A stretch of 64,000 nucleotides of DNA. Origin: Elizabethkingia bruuniana (GTDB lineage: Bacteria; Bacteroidota; Bacteroidia; Flavobacteriales; Weeksellaceae). Below are positions 17,735 through 26,541 of the stretch, in pieces (position 1 is the first letter of the stretch; every line of letters begins with the position of its first letter). Location of the stretch: the NCBI RefSeq assembly GCF_002024805.1, contig NZ_CP014337.1, forward strand, positions 4,369,523-4,433,522, in the 5' to 3' direction. Position numbers and translations under genes: made by a program. The notes beneath the pieces were generated by a model. That model saw nothing but the letters and a program-made list of their open reading frames with translations. It ran no database searches and was not told the origin of the DNA.

Positions 17735-19873
17735 ATGAAATCTCTTTTGACTGGACTCGTTTTCGTGCTGAACCTATGCCAGATATGCTTGGCCCAAGAT
17801 TTTAAATCTGTGAATAATCTTGCACAAAGGCAATTTCCCTGGCTTGCGGGTAAGTTAGTCCTAAAGTCTATTCCAAAAGAAAAGGATGCAGATGTTTTTA
17901 CCTTAGAAACCCGAAATAATCAATTATATATTTCTGCATCGTCAGCCAGTGCAGCATCCAGAGGACTGGATTGGTATGTGAAGCATTATGCGCATCAGAG
18001 TATTTCTCACTTTGGAAATAATATCCGGAATATAAATAGGCTTCCGGTAGTTAGTCCTTTACTGAAAAAGACTTCTTTGGTTCCGTATCGTTATGCTCTG
18101 AATTATTGTACCATTAACTATTCTTTCAGTTTTTATACTTGGGAAGACTGGGAGAAAGAGTTGGACTGGATGGCTCTGAATGGAGTCAATATAATGCTGG
18201 CACCTGTTGGGACAGAGTTGGTTTGGTATAATACCTTACTAAAGTTAGGTTATACAGATGCCGACGCAAAAGCTTTTATTCCGGGCCCAGCCTTCACGGC
18301 ATGGTGGCTTATGGGAAATCTTGAAGGTTGGGGCGGTCCTGTAAGTATGGATATGATGAAGCAGCAAGCCGAACTTCAGAGAAAGATACTGAAAAGAATG
18401 AAAGAATTGGGAATCGAACCTGTATTACAAGGATTCTATGGTATGGTTCCACACGATCTGAAGAATAAAATAAACGAGGCGAAAGTGATAGAGCAGGGGA
18501 AGTGGGCTGGAGGATTTCAGCGTCCCGGGATTTTAGATCCTACAACCAAACTGTTTTCTAAAATTGCAGATACTTATTATGCTGAAATGAAAAATCTGTA
18601 TGGAGAAGATATTCATTATTTCGGTGGAGAGCCATTTCATGAAGGAGGAAAAACCAATGGTCTGGATCTGAGAAATGTTGCGGAAAGTATTCAGACCTCC
18701 ATGCAGAAAAATTACCCTAATAGCACCTGGGTTCTGCAAGGATGGCAGCAAAATCCATCAGATGGTTTGTTAGCGGGACTGAAAAAAGAAAATACACTTA
18801 TTATTGAGCTCTTTGGAGAAAATACAGCTAATTGGGAAAATAGAAAAGGATATGGCGAAACCAGTTTTATCTGGTCTAATGTGAGTAATTTCGGAGAGAA
18901 AAACGGATTGTATGGCAAATTGCAGCGTTTTCTGGATGAGGTTTTCAGAGCTAAAGAGAGTACTTACGGTGCAAGTCTGAAAGGGGTAGGAATTATTCCG
19001 GAAGGTATTTTTAATAATCCTGTAGCATACGATCTTATGCTGGATATAGCATGGTATAATGAGAAACCTGCCCTCGACCAATGGCTTACCGAATATACCA
19101 AATATAGGTATGGAAAAGAAAATCAGGATGTAATACGAGCGTGGAAAGAATTTGCACAGACCATCTATAGCAGTCCCGATGTTTATCAGGAAGGTCCTTC
19201 GGAAAGTATTTACTGTGCAAGGCCTTCCCTGAATGTTAATCCGGTGTCCTCATGGGGTACACGAAAACGAAATTATGACCAGAATAGATTTAAAGAAGCT
19301 GTGAAGGTTTTTGTAAAGGCTGATGCTGATTTTAAAAATTCGGAAACTTACCAGACAGATAAAACAGATTTTCTGCGACAGGTATGGGCTAATAAAGGAG
19401 ATCTTGTTTATGATGAACTGGTAAAAGCGATTAATGCAAAAAAAACTGAAGAAATTCGGATATCAGGAAACCAGTTTCTGGAGATGATTTCCACCCAAAA
19501 TATACTTTTAGGAAATAATATACATTTTACTTTAAACAGGTGGCTGAAAGAAGCAGAACGTTTCGGGAGAAAACTTCCGGATGCTCAAAATGTAATGTTC
19601 AATGCCAAATCTCAGCTTACTTACTGGGGACCGGATAATAATCCTAAAACAGATCTGAGAGATTATGCACATAAAGAATGGAATGGTCTATTGAGTTCCT
19701 TATACTACAATAGGTGGAAAGTATTTATTGAAGAGGCTCAGGCAGGTGCAATTACAGCTCCTGAAGTATTTTATAATATGGAAGTAGAGTGGTCTAAAGG
19801 AAAAGAGATGTATGTTCCTCAGAAAATAAATACTTCTCAAATGAAATTATTACAGGAGAAAATTCTGAAATAA
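17735..19873 (+). CDS. Secreted alpha-N-acetylglucosaminidase, GH89
   Basis: 712 aa from the ATG at 17735 (MKSLLTGLVFVLNLCQICLA, a signal peptide). An in-frame ATG 39 bp upstream would add a polar leader that disrupts it and precede the likely transcription start. The protein is a homologue of human NAGLU: WEDWEKELDWMALNGVNIML, then WWLMGNLEGWGGP, with catalytic glutamates expected at Glu299 (YFGGEPFHE) and Glu423 (IIPEGIFNN). It removes terminal alpha-linked GlcNAc, for example from heparan sulfate or mucin glycans. Length matches the family core. It is followed 89 bp later by the M1 peptidase gene. Confidence 0.93.
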   Translation: MKSLLTGLVFVLNLCQICLAQDFKSVNNLAQRQFPWLAGKLVLKSIPKEKDADVFTLETRNNQLYISASSASAASRGLDWYVKHYAHQSISHFGNNIRNINRLPVVSPLLKKTSLVPYRYALNYCTINYSFSFYTWEDWEKELDWMALNGVNIMLAPVGTELVWYNTLLKLGYTDADAKAFIPGPAFTAWWLMGNLEGWGGPVSMDMMKQQAELQRKILKRMKELGIEPVLQGFYGMVPHDLKNKINEAKVIEQGKWAGGFQRPGILDPTTKLFSKIADTYYAEMKNLYGEDIHYFGGEPFHEGGKTNGLDLRNVAESIQTSMQKNYPNSTWVLQGWQQNPSDGLLAGLKKENTLIIELFGENTANWENRKGYGETSFIWSNVSNFGEKNGLYGKLQRFLDEVFRAKESTYGASLKGVGIIPEGIFNNPVAYDLMLDIAWYNEKPALDQWLTEYTKYRYGKENQDVIRAWKEFAQTIYSSPDVYQEGPSESIYCARPSLNVNPVSSWGTRKRNYDQNRFKEAVKVFVKADADFKNSETYQTDKTDFLRQVWANKGDLVYDELVKAINAKKTEEIRISGNQFLEMISTQNILLGNNIHFTLNRWLKEAERFGRKLPDAQNVMFNAKSQLTYWGPDNNPKTDLRDYAHKEWNGLLSSLYYNRWKVFIEEAQAGAITAPEVFYNMEVEWSKGKEMYVPQKINTSQMKLLQEKILK

Positions 19874-19915
19874 GGAATTAGCAGTTTTTATATTTTATTT
19901 AATTCTTTTCTAAAA

Positions 19916-19948
19916 TTTGTTGTAACAGAATAACTTCCATAATTTTAG
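19916..19948 (+). promoter_or_regulatory. Probable promoter of the M1 peptidase gene
   Basis: TTTG at 19916-19919, a 20-bp spacer and TAATTTTAG at 19940-19948 fit the Bacteroidetes promoter form, with the last base of the -7 box off consensus. Confidence 0.4.
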
Positions 19949-19962
19949 AGGAAAATTAATAT

Positions 19963-21900
19963 ATGAAAATAAATATTGTTAAGATCTTTACAATTTCAGC
20001 GTATTTCTTAGCTGTATCAAATTTGAGTGCTCAACAAGCCTCTAATTATGATTATAAAGAAGCTTTTAAAGAGCCTTTCTATACCTATAATGGTAACGAG
20101 TTTCGTTCAGCAAGTGGGCAGCCGGGTGCTAAATACTGGCAAAACCATGCGAACTATATTTTAAATATAACTTTAGATGATGCCCAGAATCTTTTTACAG
20201 GGAGCGCTGAAGTTCAGTATACCAATAACAGTCCGGATGAACTGAAATTTATTTGGTTTCAGCTCGATCAGAATTTATTCAAAAAAGAATCCCGCGGAAG
20301 TGCAATGATTCCGCTTAACAATTCAAGATACGGTTCAAGCAACTCAGATTTTGAAGGTGGTTATACTATAAAATCGGTAAAAGTAGATGGTAAAGAAGTA
20401 AAATATACCATTACGGATACCAGAATGCAGGTAGACTTGCCTAAGGAACTAAAATCCAACGGAGGTTCAGTAAAGGTTAAGATTGATTATTCTTTTGTTT
20501 CTCCGGAAGACGGAGCAGACAGAATGGGGTATCTGAAAACGAAAAATGGTAAGATTTATACAATGGCACAGTGGTATCCACGTGTTGAGGTATATGATGA
20601 TATCAAAGGCTGGAATACGGTTCCGTATTTAGGGCCTTCAGAGTTTTATCTGGAATATGGTGATTTTGATGTTACGATTACGGCGCCAAATAATTTTTAT
20701 GTTGTCGCTTCCGGAGAGCTGCAGAATCCTAAGGATGTATTTTCTTCTCAGCAGCTGAAAAAATGGGACGATGCCAAAAATAGTGAAAAAGCTGTAGTGA
20801 TTCGTTCAGCTTCAGAGGTGGGAGAAAATACTGCTAAAAGCGGGAATAAAACTTGGAAATTTAAAATGAAACAAAGCCGTGATTTTGCTTTTGCTGCATC
20901 CCCGGCGTTTATTTTAGATGCTGCCAGAATTAATCTTCCTTCCGGTAAAAAGTCACTGGCTATTTCTGCTTATCCGGTGGAAAGCGACGGACAAGGAGCA
21001 TGGAGCAGATCTACAGAATACACAAAAGCTTCTATTGAGCATTATTCTAAGCAATGGTTCGAATATCCTTACCCAAATGCAGTGAATGTTGCAGGTATAA
21101 CAAATGGTATGGAATATCCGGGGATTGTGTTCTGTAAATATACATCTAAGGGTGCCGGATTATGGGGGGTAACTGATCATGAATTTGGACATACGTGGTT
21201 CCCGATGATTGTAGGATCTAATGAAAGAAAGCATGCGTGGATGGATGAAGGTTTCAATACATTTATCAATGGTATTTCTACGGAAGCGTTTAATAATGGA
21301 GAATACTATAGAAAAGGTTCTGCACGTGGTATGACAGGATATCTGTTCAGTGATAAACTGGAGCCTGTAGATACACCTCCGGATGCTATGAGAGAATCTA
21401 GTATTGGAGCCTTGGCCTACTACAAGCCGGGGACAGCACTTAAGATTTTGCGTAATAATGTTATTGGCAAAGAGAGATTTGATAAAGCCTTCAGAGAATA
21501 TATTAACCGTTGGGCATACAAGCACCCTGTTCCGGACGATTTCTTCCGTACTATGGAGAATGTAGCCGGAGAAGATCTAGGTTGGTTCTGGAGAAGCTGG
21601 ATTCAGAATAACTGGAAACTGGATCAGGCAATCTCAAGTGTTAAATATGTTGATAATAGCTATACTAAAGGTGCTGTAATAACTATTCAGAATCTGGAGA
21701 AAATGCCAATGCCTGTAGATTTGAGAATTCAGTTTAAAGACGGAAGCCAGCAGGATATGTCTTTACCTGTAGAAATCTGGAGAAGAAATACAGAATGGAC
21801 ATTTAAAGTTCCGACGACAAAAGAAATTCAGACTGTGATTATTGATCCGGATGGAAACTTCCCGGATGTTAATCCTTCTAATAACGTTTGGAAGGGGTAA
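19963..21900 (+). CDS. Secreted M1-family aminopeptidase
   Basis: 645 aa with signal peptide MKINIVKIFTISAYFLAVSNLSA. The gluzincin motif HEFGHTW begins at His406 (zinc ligands His406 and His410), and the third ligand is Glu429 in WMDEGFNTF, exactly 18 residues on. The exopeptidase motif reads GMEYPG rather than GAMEN. An N-terminal beta domain (about 30-330) and a C-terminal region of Ig-like strands fit the M1 family. It would remove N-terminal residues from peptides in the periplasm. Probably transcribed from its own promoter and possibly with the EEP gene 46 bp downstream. Confidence 0.92.
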   Translation: MKINIVKIFTISAYFLAVSNLSAQQASNYDYKEAFKEPFYTYNGNEFRSASGQPGAKYWQNHANYILNITLDDAQNLFTGSAEVQYTNNSPDELKFIWFQLDQNLFKKESRGSAMIPLNNSRYGSSNSDFEGGYTIKSVKVDGKEVKYTITDTRMQVDLPKELKSNGGSVKVKIDYSFVSPEDGADRMGYLKTKNGKIYTMAQWYPRVEVYDDIKGWNTVPYLGPSEFYLEYGDFDVTITAPNNFYVVASGELQNPKDVFSSQQLKKWDDAKNSEKAVVIRSASEVGENTAKSGNKTWKFKMKQSRDFAFAASPAFILDAARINLPSGKKSLAISAYPVESDGQGAWSRSTEYTKASIEHYSKQWFEYPYPNAVNVAGITNGMEYPGIVFCKYTSKGAGLWGVTDHEFGHTWFPMIVGSNERKHAWMDEGFNTFINGISTEAFNNGEYYRKGSARGMTGYLFSDKLEPVDTPPDAMRESSIGALAYYKPGTALKILRNNVIGKERFDKAFREYINRWAYKHPVPDDFFRTMENVAGEDLGWFWRSWIQNNWKLDQAISSVKYVDNSYTKGAVITIQNLEKMPMPVDLRIQFKDGSQQDMSLPVEIWRRNTEWTFKVPTTKEIQTVIIDPDGNFPDVNPSNNVWKG

Positions 21901-21946
21901 ATCAGTAAAGAATTAACAAAATTAAAGATTTACGAAAGAGAGGTAA

Positions 21947-22780
21947 ATGAAGAATATTTTTTTAGGCTTAGCACTTGGATTCTCCTTATCAGTTTTTGGA
22001 CAAGAGCTAAAAGTAATGAGCTTTAATATACGGATGTCTACGGATTCGGATAAAGATAATTCGTGGAAGAATCGTAAAGAAGAAGCTTTGCATCTTATGG
22101 ATTATTATCATCCTGCAATCTTAGGTGTTCAGGAAGCTTTACCGGAACAGATGAAGGATATCAAAAATGGACTGGCTGGCTATGATTATATAGGCGTTGG
22201 CCGTGATGATGGTAAAGATAAAGGCGAGTTTTCTGCAATTTTTTATGATACTCAAAAACTGAGAAAACTTCAGGGAAGTACTTTCTGGTTATCGGAAACT
22301 CCGGATAAACCTTCTAAAGGTTGGGATGCTGCACTAAACAGAATATGTACCTATGCACTGTTTCAGGATCTGAAAACCCAAAAGAAATTCTGGGCATTCA
22401 ATCTGCATTTCGACCATATTGGTAATGAGGCCAGAAAGCAATCTTCAAAACTGATTCTGAAGAAAATGAAAGAAGTGAATAAGGAAAATTATCCTGTAGT
22501 ACTTTCCGGAGATTTTAACCTTACCGAAGAAACAGAGCCATTGAAGATTATTGCTGGTGAAATGAAGGACTCTTTTTACAATAGTGAAAAAAAACAATAT
22601 GGCCCGAAAGGAACATTCCAGGACTTTAATATAAGTGTTCCGGCTAAAGACCGCATTGATTATATTTTTGTGAAAAGCTTCAGAGTTTTATCACAAAGGC
22701 ATATCAATGACAGAAGAGAAAATCTGCTTTATCCCTCGGATCACTTTCCGGTATTTGCGGAATTGAAGTTTGAAAAATAA
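21947..22780 (+). CDS. Exported endonuclease/exonuclease/phosphatase-family protein
   Basis: 277 aa with signal peptide MKNIFLGLALGFSLSVFG. EEP-fold motifs are complete: LKVMSFNIRMS, GVQEALPEQ (metal-binding Glu), NLHFDHIGNEAR, LSGDFNL and the C-terminal DRIDYIFV...SDHFPVFAEL. Such exported EEP proteins hydrolyse phosphodiesters, and substrates range from nucleic acids to phospholipid heads and inositol phosphates. The substrate here is not predictable. The gene ends in a strong terminator. Confidence 0.88.
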   Translation: MKNIFLGLALGFSLSVFGQELKVMSFNIRMSTDSDKDNSWKNRKEEALHLMDYYHPAILGVQEALPEQMKDIKNGLAGYDYIGVGRDDGKDKGEFSAIFYDTQKLRKLQGSTFWLSETPDKPSKGWDAALNRICTYALFQDLKTQKKFWAFNLHFDHIGNEARKQSSKLILKKMKEVNKENYPVVLSGDFNLTEETEPLKIIAGEMKDSFYNSEKKQYGPKGTFQDFNISVPAKDRIDYIFVKSFRVLSQRHINDRRENLLYPSDHFPVFAELKFEK

Positions 22781-22781
22781 G

Positions 22782-22810
22782 AAAACGCTGCCATAGGCAG
22801 CGTTTTTTCT
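22782..22810. terminator. Terminator after the EEP gene
   Basis: Perfect 11-bp stem AAAACGCTGCC / GGCAGCGTTTT with a 3-nt loop and T run. It probably also ends the peptide array that converges from the right. Confidence 0.92.
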
Positions 22811-22826
22811 AAAATAGAATTTGTGT

Positions 22827-23027
22827 TTAACATTGATTTAGGCGTAAAGGAACACATTCGTTGTTTGAATTGCAGCAGGTTCTGGCCGGGCAAACTTTAT
22901 CATCGATAATGTGACCGTCGTCATCTGCTATAATCATGCAAACCTGATAACCTGGTATTGGATCAAATTTTCCTCCGATAATTTCCTTTAATGTACTCCT
23001 TGTTAAAGGGTTTAATTTTTCTTTCAT
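22827..23027 (-). CDS. GG-leader Cys-rich bacteriocin-like peptide, knottin-like (peptide 5)
   Basis: 66 aa from the ATG at 23025-23027. The longer in-frame ORF to 23147 overlaps the next peptide gene and lacks a leader at its start. The leader MKEKLNPLTRSTLKEIIGG has the Leu-Lys-x-Ile-x-Gly-Gly motif recognised by peptidase-containing exporters, so cleavage after Gly19 is expected. The mature part has six cysteines; the last five have spacing C-x4-CC-x5-C-x7-C, identical to peptide 4 despite little other similarity. Such spacing recalls cystine-knot miniproteins. Last gene of the five-gene array. Function (bacteriocin or signal) is an inference from the leader class. Confidence 0.75.
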   Translation of the reverse strand: MKEKLNPLTRSTLKEIIGGKFDPIPGYQVCMIIADDDGHIIDDKVCPARTCCNSNNECVPLRLNQC

Positions 23028-23037
23028 AATTGAAATA

Positions 23038-23184
23038 TTAAATGCACATATATCTTCTTGGATCTCTGCAAATGTTGCCTGTACTACAGCATAGTCCCCT
23101 AGGACAAGACATATCTTCCTGACATTCTGTAATAGCAGCTCCGCCACTAATTTGCTTTAAACTTTTTCTTACTAATTTTTTCAT
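23038..23184 (-). CDS. GG-leader Cys-rich bacteriocin-like peptide, knottin-like (peptide 4)
   Basis: 48 aa, read directly on the minus strand from the ATG at 23182-23184. Leader MKKLVRKSLKQISGG ends in a double glycine (Gly14-Gly15). The mature 33 residues have six cysteines at 21, 27, 32, 33, 39 and 47, giving C-x5-C-x4-CC-x5-C-x7-C, a classic inhibitor-cystine-knot arrangement, with CPRGLCC in the centre. The stop at 23038 lies 11 bp before the start of peptide 5, and the start lies 19 bp after the stop of peptide 3, so the array is one transcript. Disulfides versus thioether cross-links cannot be told from sequence. Confidence 0.75.
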   Translation of the reverse strand: MKKLVRKSLKQISGGAAITECQEDMSCPRGLCCSTGNICRDPRRYMCI

Positions 23185-23202
23185 GATGGGTTTATTTTTT
23201 GA

Positions 23203-23382
23203 TTATTCAATAGGTGTTGGCCAGCATTCTGATTGTGCACATCCAAGGCTAAACTCGGTGCATGTGGTTCCAGGAACGCAATTGGTCTGTACATTGCCAA
23301 ACATATCTGTAATCGTTGTACATCTGCAGTCTTTTTTACCTCCTAAAATTGTTTTTAAAGAGCTTCTTATTAACTTTTTCAT
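23203..23382 (-). CDS. GG-leader Cys-rich peptide, PTPIE family (peptide 3)
   Basis: 59 aa, read directly on the minus strand. The leader MKKLIRSSLKTILGG ends with Gly14-Gly15. The core starts KKDCRC and ends CAQSECWPTPIE. Its six cysteines (19, 21, 35, 41, 48, 53) match those of peptides 1 and 2 except for one inserted residue in the third interval. The conserved C-terminal CWPTPIE is shared exactly with peptide 1. This peptide differs most in the middle, with DMFGN in place of the PDGSTSG of the other two. A diverged paralogue from tandem duplication. Confidence 0.75.
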   Translation of the reverse strand: MKKLIRSSLKTILGGKKDCRCTTITDMFGNVQTNCVPGTTCTEFSLGCAQSECWPTPIE

Positions 23383-23399
23383 AATAGGTTGGTTTTAGG

Positions 23400-23576
23400 T
23401 TATTCTATTGGAGCTGGTTGACATTCTTGTTGAAAACATGCAATACTTATTTGTGTACAAGTGTCGGTAACGCAATCTCCACTTGTTGACCCGTCAGGGT
23501 AAGTAAATCTGATGCATCTGCAATCTAGCTTACCTCCTAAAATTGTTTTTAAAGAGTTTCTTACTAACTTTTTCAT
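23400..23576 (-). CDS. GG-leader Cys-rich peptide, PTPIE family (peptide 2)
   Basis: 58 aa, read directly on the minus strand. Leader MKKLVRNSLKTILGG, double glycine at 14-15. The core begins KLDCRC, carries YPDGSTSGDC, then CTQIS, and ends ECQPAPIE. Cysteines are at 19, 21, 35, 40, 47 and 52, exactly as in peptide 1. The Trp before the final Pro in peptides 1 and 3 is Gln here. The gap to peptide 1 is 17 bp and to peptide 3 is 17 bp, showing regular tandem spacing. Confidence 0.75.
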   Translation of the reverse strand: MKKLVRNSLKTILGGKLDCRCIRFTYPDGSTSGDCVTDTCTQISIACFQQECQPAPIE

Positions 23577-23593
23577 GATAGATTAATTTTTAA

Positions 23594-23770
23594 TTATTCA
23601 ATAGGTGTTGGCCAGCAGTCTCTTTGCCCGCAAGAAAAACTTATTTGGGTACAGAATTCAGTTGCACAATTACCGCTTGTGGAACCATCCGGATAAATAA
23701 TCCTTCTGCATGAGCAGTCTAATTTTCCACCTGAAATAGCTTTCAGTGAATTTCTTTTTAATTTTTTCAT
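23594..23770 (-). CDS. GG-leader Cys-rich peptide, PTPIE family (peptide 1)
   Basis: 58 aa, first gene of the array, read directly on the minus strand from the ATG at 23768-23770. Leader MKKLKRNSLKAISGG, double glycine at 14-15. The core begins KLDCSC, has YPDGSTSGNC and CTQIS in the middle, and ends DCWPTPIE. Six cysteines at 19, 21, 35, 40, 47 and 52. The leader type is that of the Chryseobacterium/Elizabethkingia bacteriocin-like peptides. No lanthipeptide dehydratase, radical SAM enzyme or C39-peptidase exporter is encoded nearby, so any processing genes are elsewhere. Confidence 0.75.
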   Translation of the reverse strand: MKKLKRNSLKAISGGKLDCSCRRIIYPDGSTSGNCATEFCTQISFSCGQRDCWPTPIE

Positions 23771-23879
23771 AATTAAAGATTTGGTTGTTATTTGATGAAA
23801 TGCTAATATAGTAAAAATATGATATTTGTCATGTTTATGTGTTGAATATTTTTATTGTTAAGTATTTAATAGATAAAAG

Positions 23880-23910
23880 ATTACGCCGCAGGCATTGCTT
23901 GCGGCGTAAT
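23880..23910. terminator. Hairpin between the peptide array and clpB
   Basis: Perfect 11-bp stem ATTACGCCGCA / TGCGGCGTAAT with a 9-nt loop. On the minus strand it is followed by CTTTTATC, so it probably terminates clpB transcription before the peptide array promoter. Confidence 0.75.
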
Positions 23911-23946
23911 CCGATAAATAAAATATGATATATGAAAAAATGTTTT

Positions 23947-26541
23947 TTACTGGTCAGTTGGTCTGAATACCAATCCACTTTCTTCGAAGTAATCTAATGT
24001 AATTCTGTCGCCATCATTAACATTTCCTGCAAGAATTTCTCTCGAAAGTTTATTCAATACTTCCTGTTGGATTACCCTTTTTAGAGGTCTTGCTCCGAAT
24101 GCAGGATCATAACCTTTGTTCATCAGATAATCAATCGCATCCTGAGTAGCTGTCATAATGATATTACGTTTTGCTAACATCTCATTGAATCCTCTTAACT
24201 GATATTGTACAATTCTTCCGATCTCTTTTTTGTTTAAAGGCTGGAATAATACTACTTCATCAATTCTGTTCAGGAATTCCGGACGAAGACTTTGTTTTAG
24301 AAGATCAAAAACTTCAGTTTTTGTTTTATCAATTACCTCTTCGTGATTCTCATCAGTAAGGTTTTCAAAATTCTCCTGTATCAGATGAGATCCAAGGTTG
24401 GAAGTCATAATGATAATTGAGTTTTTGAAATTTACAACACGTCCTTTATTGTCTGTTAGACGCCCGTCATCTAATACTTGTAATAAGGTGTTGAAAACAT
24501 CCGGATGGGCTTTTTCAATTTCATCCAGAAGGACAACAGAATAAGGTCTTCTTCTTACTGCTTCCGTTAATTGTCCGCCTTCGTCATAGCCTACATACCC
24601 CGGAGGAGCACCAACTAATCTGGAAACACTATGACGTTCCTGATATTCACTCATATCAATTCTGGTCATATTGTTTTCATCATCAAAAAGGAATTCAGCT
24701 AAAGCTTTTGCCAGCTCTGTTTTACCAACACCAGTAGTTCCCAAGAATAAGAAAGAGCCAATAGGTTTCTTTTCATCACTAAGTCCGGCACGATTTCTTC
24801 TGATTGCGTCCGATACAGCCTGAATAGCCTCTTCCTGTCCAACAACTCTTTTATGAAGTTCATCCTCTAAGTGAAGTAACTTTTCTCTTTCAGACTGGAT
24901 CAGCTTAGTTACTGGTATACCCGTCCATTTAGCAATTACTTCCGAAATATTTTCTGCAGTAACTTCCTCTTTTATTAGTTCGTTCTGATGGTTTTGCATT
25001 TCGAGTTCTACTTTGCCTAGCTCTTCTTCTTTTTCACGAAGTTTTCCGTATTGGATTTCAGCTACTTTTGCATAGTCACCTGTTCTGGAAGCTCTTTCAG
25101 CTTCTAATTTCAATGACTCAATATCTTTTTTGATCTGAGTTAAATCCTCAGATTTTTGTTTTTCTTTTAGCCACTTGGCATTTATTGTATTACGTTCCTC
25201 ATTTATTCTGGATAGATCTTCTTTCAGATGATCTATTTTTACCTGATTCCCTTCTCTGGAAATAGCAGCTAACTCAATTTCCATCTGCATTATTTTCCGA
25301 TCCAGAACATCCAGCTCTTCCGGCTTGGAATTGATTTCCATTCTTAGTTTAGCAGAAGCTTCATCGATAAGGTCAATAGCCTTATCCGGTAAGAAACGGT
25401 CGGAGATATATCTTTGCGACATTTCTACTGCAGCAATAATAGCCTCATCTTTTATTCTCACCTTGTGATGGGCTTCATATTTGTCTTTGATACCACGAAG
25501 GATAGAAATTGCAGATTCAGTATCCGGTTCTTCCACCATTACTTTCTGGAAACGACGCTCCAAAGCTTTATCTTTTTCGAAGTATTTCTGATATTCACTA
25601 AGTGTTGTAGCACCGATAGCTCTAAGTTCTCCTCTAGCCAATGCAGGCTTTAGGATATTAGCAGCATCCATTGCGCCTTCTCCGCCTCCGGCACCTACAA
25701 GTGTATGGATTTCGTCAATGAAAAGAATAATCTGTCCGTCAGATTTTATAACTTCATTTACAACAGACTTCAGACGCTCTTCAAATTCACCTTTGTATTT
25801 TGCTCCGGCAATAAGAGCACCCATATCCAATGAATACAAAGTTTTATCTACCAGATTTTCCGGTACATCTCCGGAGATTATTCTGTGTGCTATACCTTCA
25901 GCAATAGCAGTTTTACCAACTCCAGGTTCTCCAATCAGGATCGGGTTGTTTTTGGTTCTTCTGGATAAGATCTGAAGAACTCTTCTTATTTCTTCATCAC
26001 GTCCGATAACCGGGTCTAATTTGCCTTCAGCAGCTAATTCGTTAAAATTCTTAGCGTATTTGTTTAGTGATTGATACGTTTCTTCTGAACTTGCAGAAGT
26101 TGCCTTACTGCCTTTTCTAAGTTCATTAATGGCTCCTTCCAGTAATTTTCGGGTAACACCCATATCTTTCAGCATTTGAGAAACTGGTGAATTGGTTTCA
26201 ATTAATGCTAACCAAAGGTGCTCAATGGTTACGAACTCATCGCCCATTTTCTTTGCAATATTAGGAGCATCCAACAACACTTTGTTAGCTGTTTGGGAAA
26301 GATAAATATTTCCGCCTTGTACTTTAGGAAGACTCTCTATACTTTCACGGTTTCTTTCCCTTACTAAAGCAGCATCTGCCTCAGATTTTTTTAAAAGGAA
26401 AGGGGATATATTTTCATCTACCTGAAAAATACCTTCAAGTAAATGTTGAGGTTCAATACTTTGGTTGCCAAATTCCAAAGCTGTTTGTTGTGCAGCCTGA
26501 ATGGCTTCTTGTGATTTTACGGTATATTGGTTTAAGTTCAT
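23947..26541 (-). CDS. clpB: ATP-dependent disaggregase ClpB
   Basis: 864 aa Hsp100 chaperone. An N-terminal Clp_N repeat domain (about 1-145) is followed by AAA1 with Walker A GEPGVGKT and the [14 protein letters not shown] pore-loop region, a long coiled-coil M-domain (about 400-525) and AAA2 with Walker A GTTGVGKT and [11 protein letters not shown] pore loop, then the C-terminal D2-small domain ([11 protein letters not shown]). The M-domain separates ClpB from ClpA/ClpC. It works with DnaK to recover aggregated proteins after heat or other stress. No CIRCE element was seen upstream. Confidence 0.97.
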   Translation of the reverse strand: MNLNQYTVKSQEAIQAAQQTALEFGNQSIEPQHLLEGIFQVDENISPFLLKKSEADAALVRERNRESIESLPKVQGGNIYLSQTANKVLLDAPNIAKKMGDEFVTIEHLWLALIETNSPVSQMLKDMGVTRKLLEGAINELRKGSKATSASSEETYQSLNKYAKNFNELAAEGKLDPVIGRDEEIRRVLQILSRRTKNNPILIGEPGVGKTAIAEGIAHRIISGDVPENLVDKTLYSLDMGALIAGAKYKGEFEERLKSVVNEVIKSDGQIILFIDEIHTLVGAGGGEGAMDAANILKPALARGELRAIGATTLSEYQKYFEKDKALERRFQKVMVEEPDTESAISILRGIKDKYEAHHKVRIKDEAIIAAVEMSQRYISDRFLPDKAIDLIDEASAKLRMEINSKPEELDVLDRKIMQMEIELAAISREGNQVKIDHLKEDLSRINEERNTINAKWLKEKQKSEDLTQIKKDIESLKLEAERASRTGDYAKVAEIQYGKLREKEEELGKVELEMQNHQNELIKEEVTAENISEVIAKWTGIPVTKLIQSEREKLLHLEDELHKRVVGQEEAIQAVSDAIRRNRAGLSDEKKPIGSFLFLGTTGVGKTELAKALAEFLFDDENNMTRIDMSEYQERHSVSRLVGAPPGYVGYDEGGQLTEAVRRRPYSVVLLDEIEKAHPDVFNTLLQVLDDGRLTDNKGRVVNFKNSIIIMTSNLGSHLIQENFENLTDENHEEVIDKTKTEVFDLLKQSLRPEFLNRIDEVVLFQPLNKKEIGRIVQYQLRGFNEMLAKRNIIMTATQDAIDYLMNKGYDPAFGARPLKRVIQQEVLNKLSREILAGNVNDGDRITLDYFEESGLVFRPTDQ

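Noticed and set aside
21160..21525. 121-aa minus-strand frame
   Set aside because: Antisense to the M1 peptidase metal site; no support.
22827..23147. A 106-aa frame covering peptide 5 plus 40 upstream residues as one protein
   Set aside because: Its upstream part overlaps peptide 4 in another frame and has no leader; the start at 23027 gives a proper GG leader.
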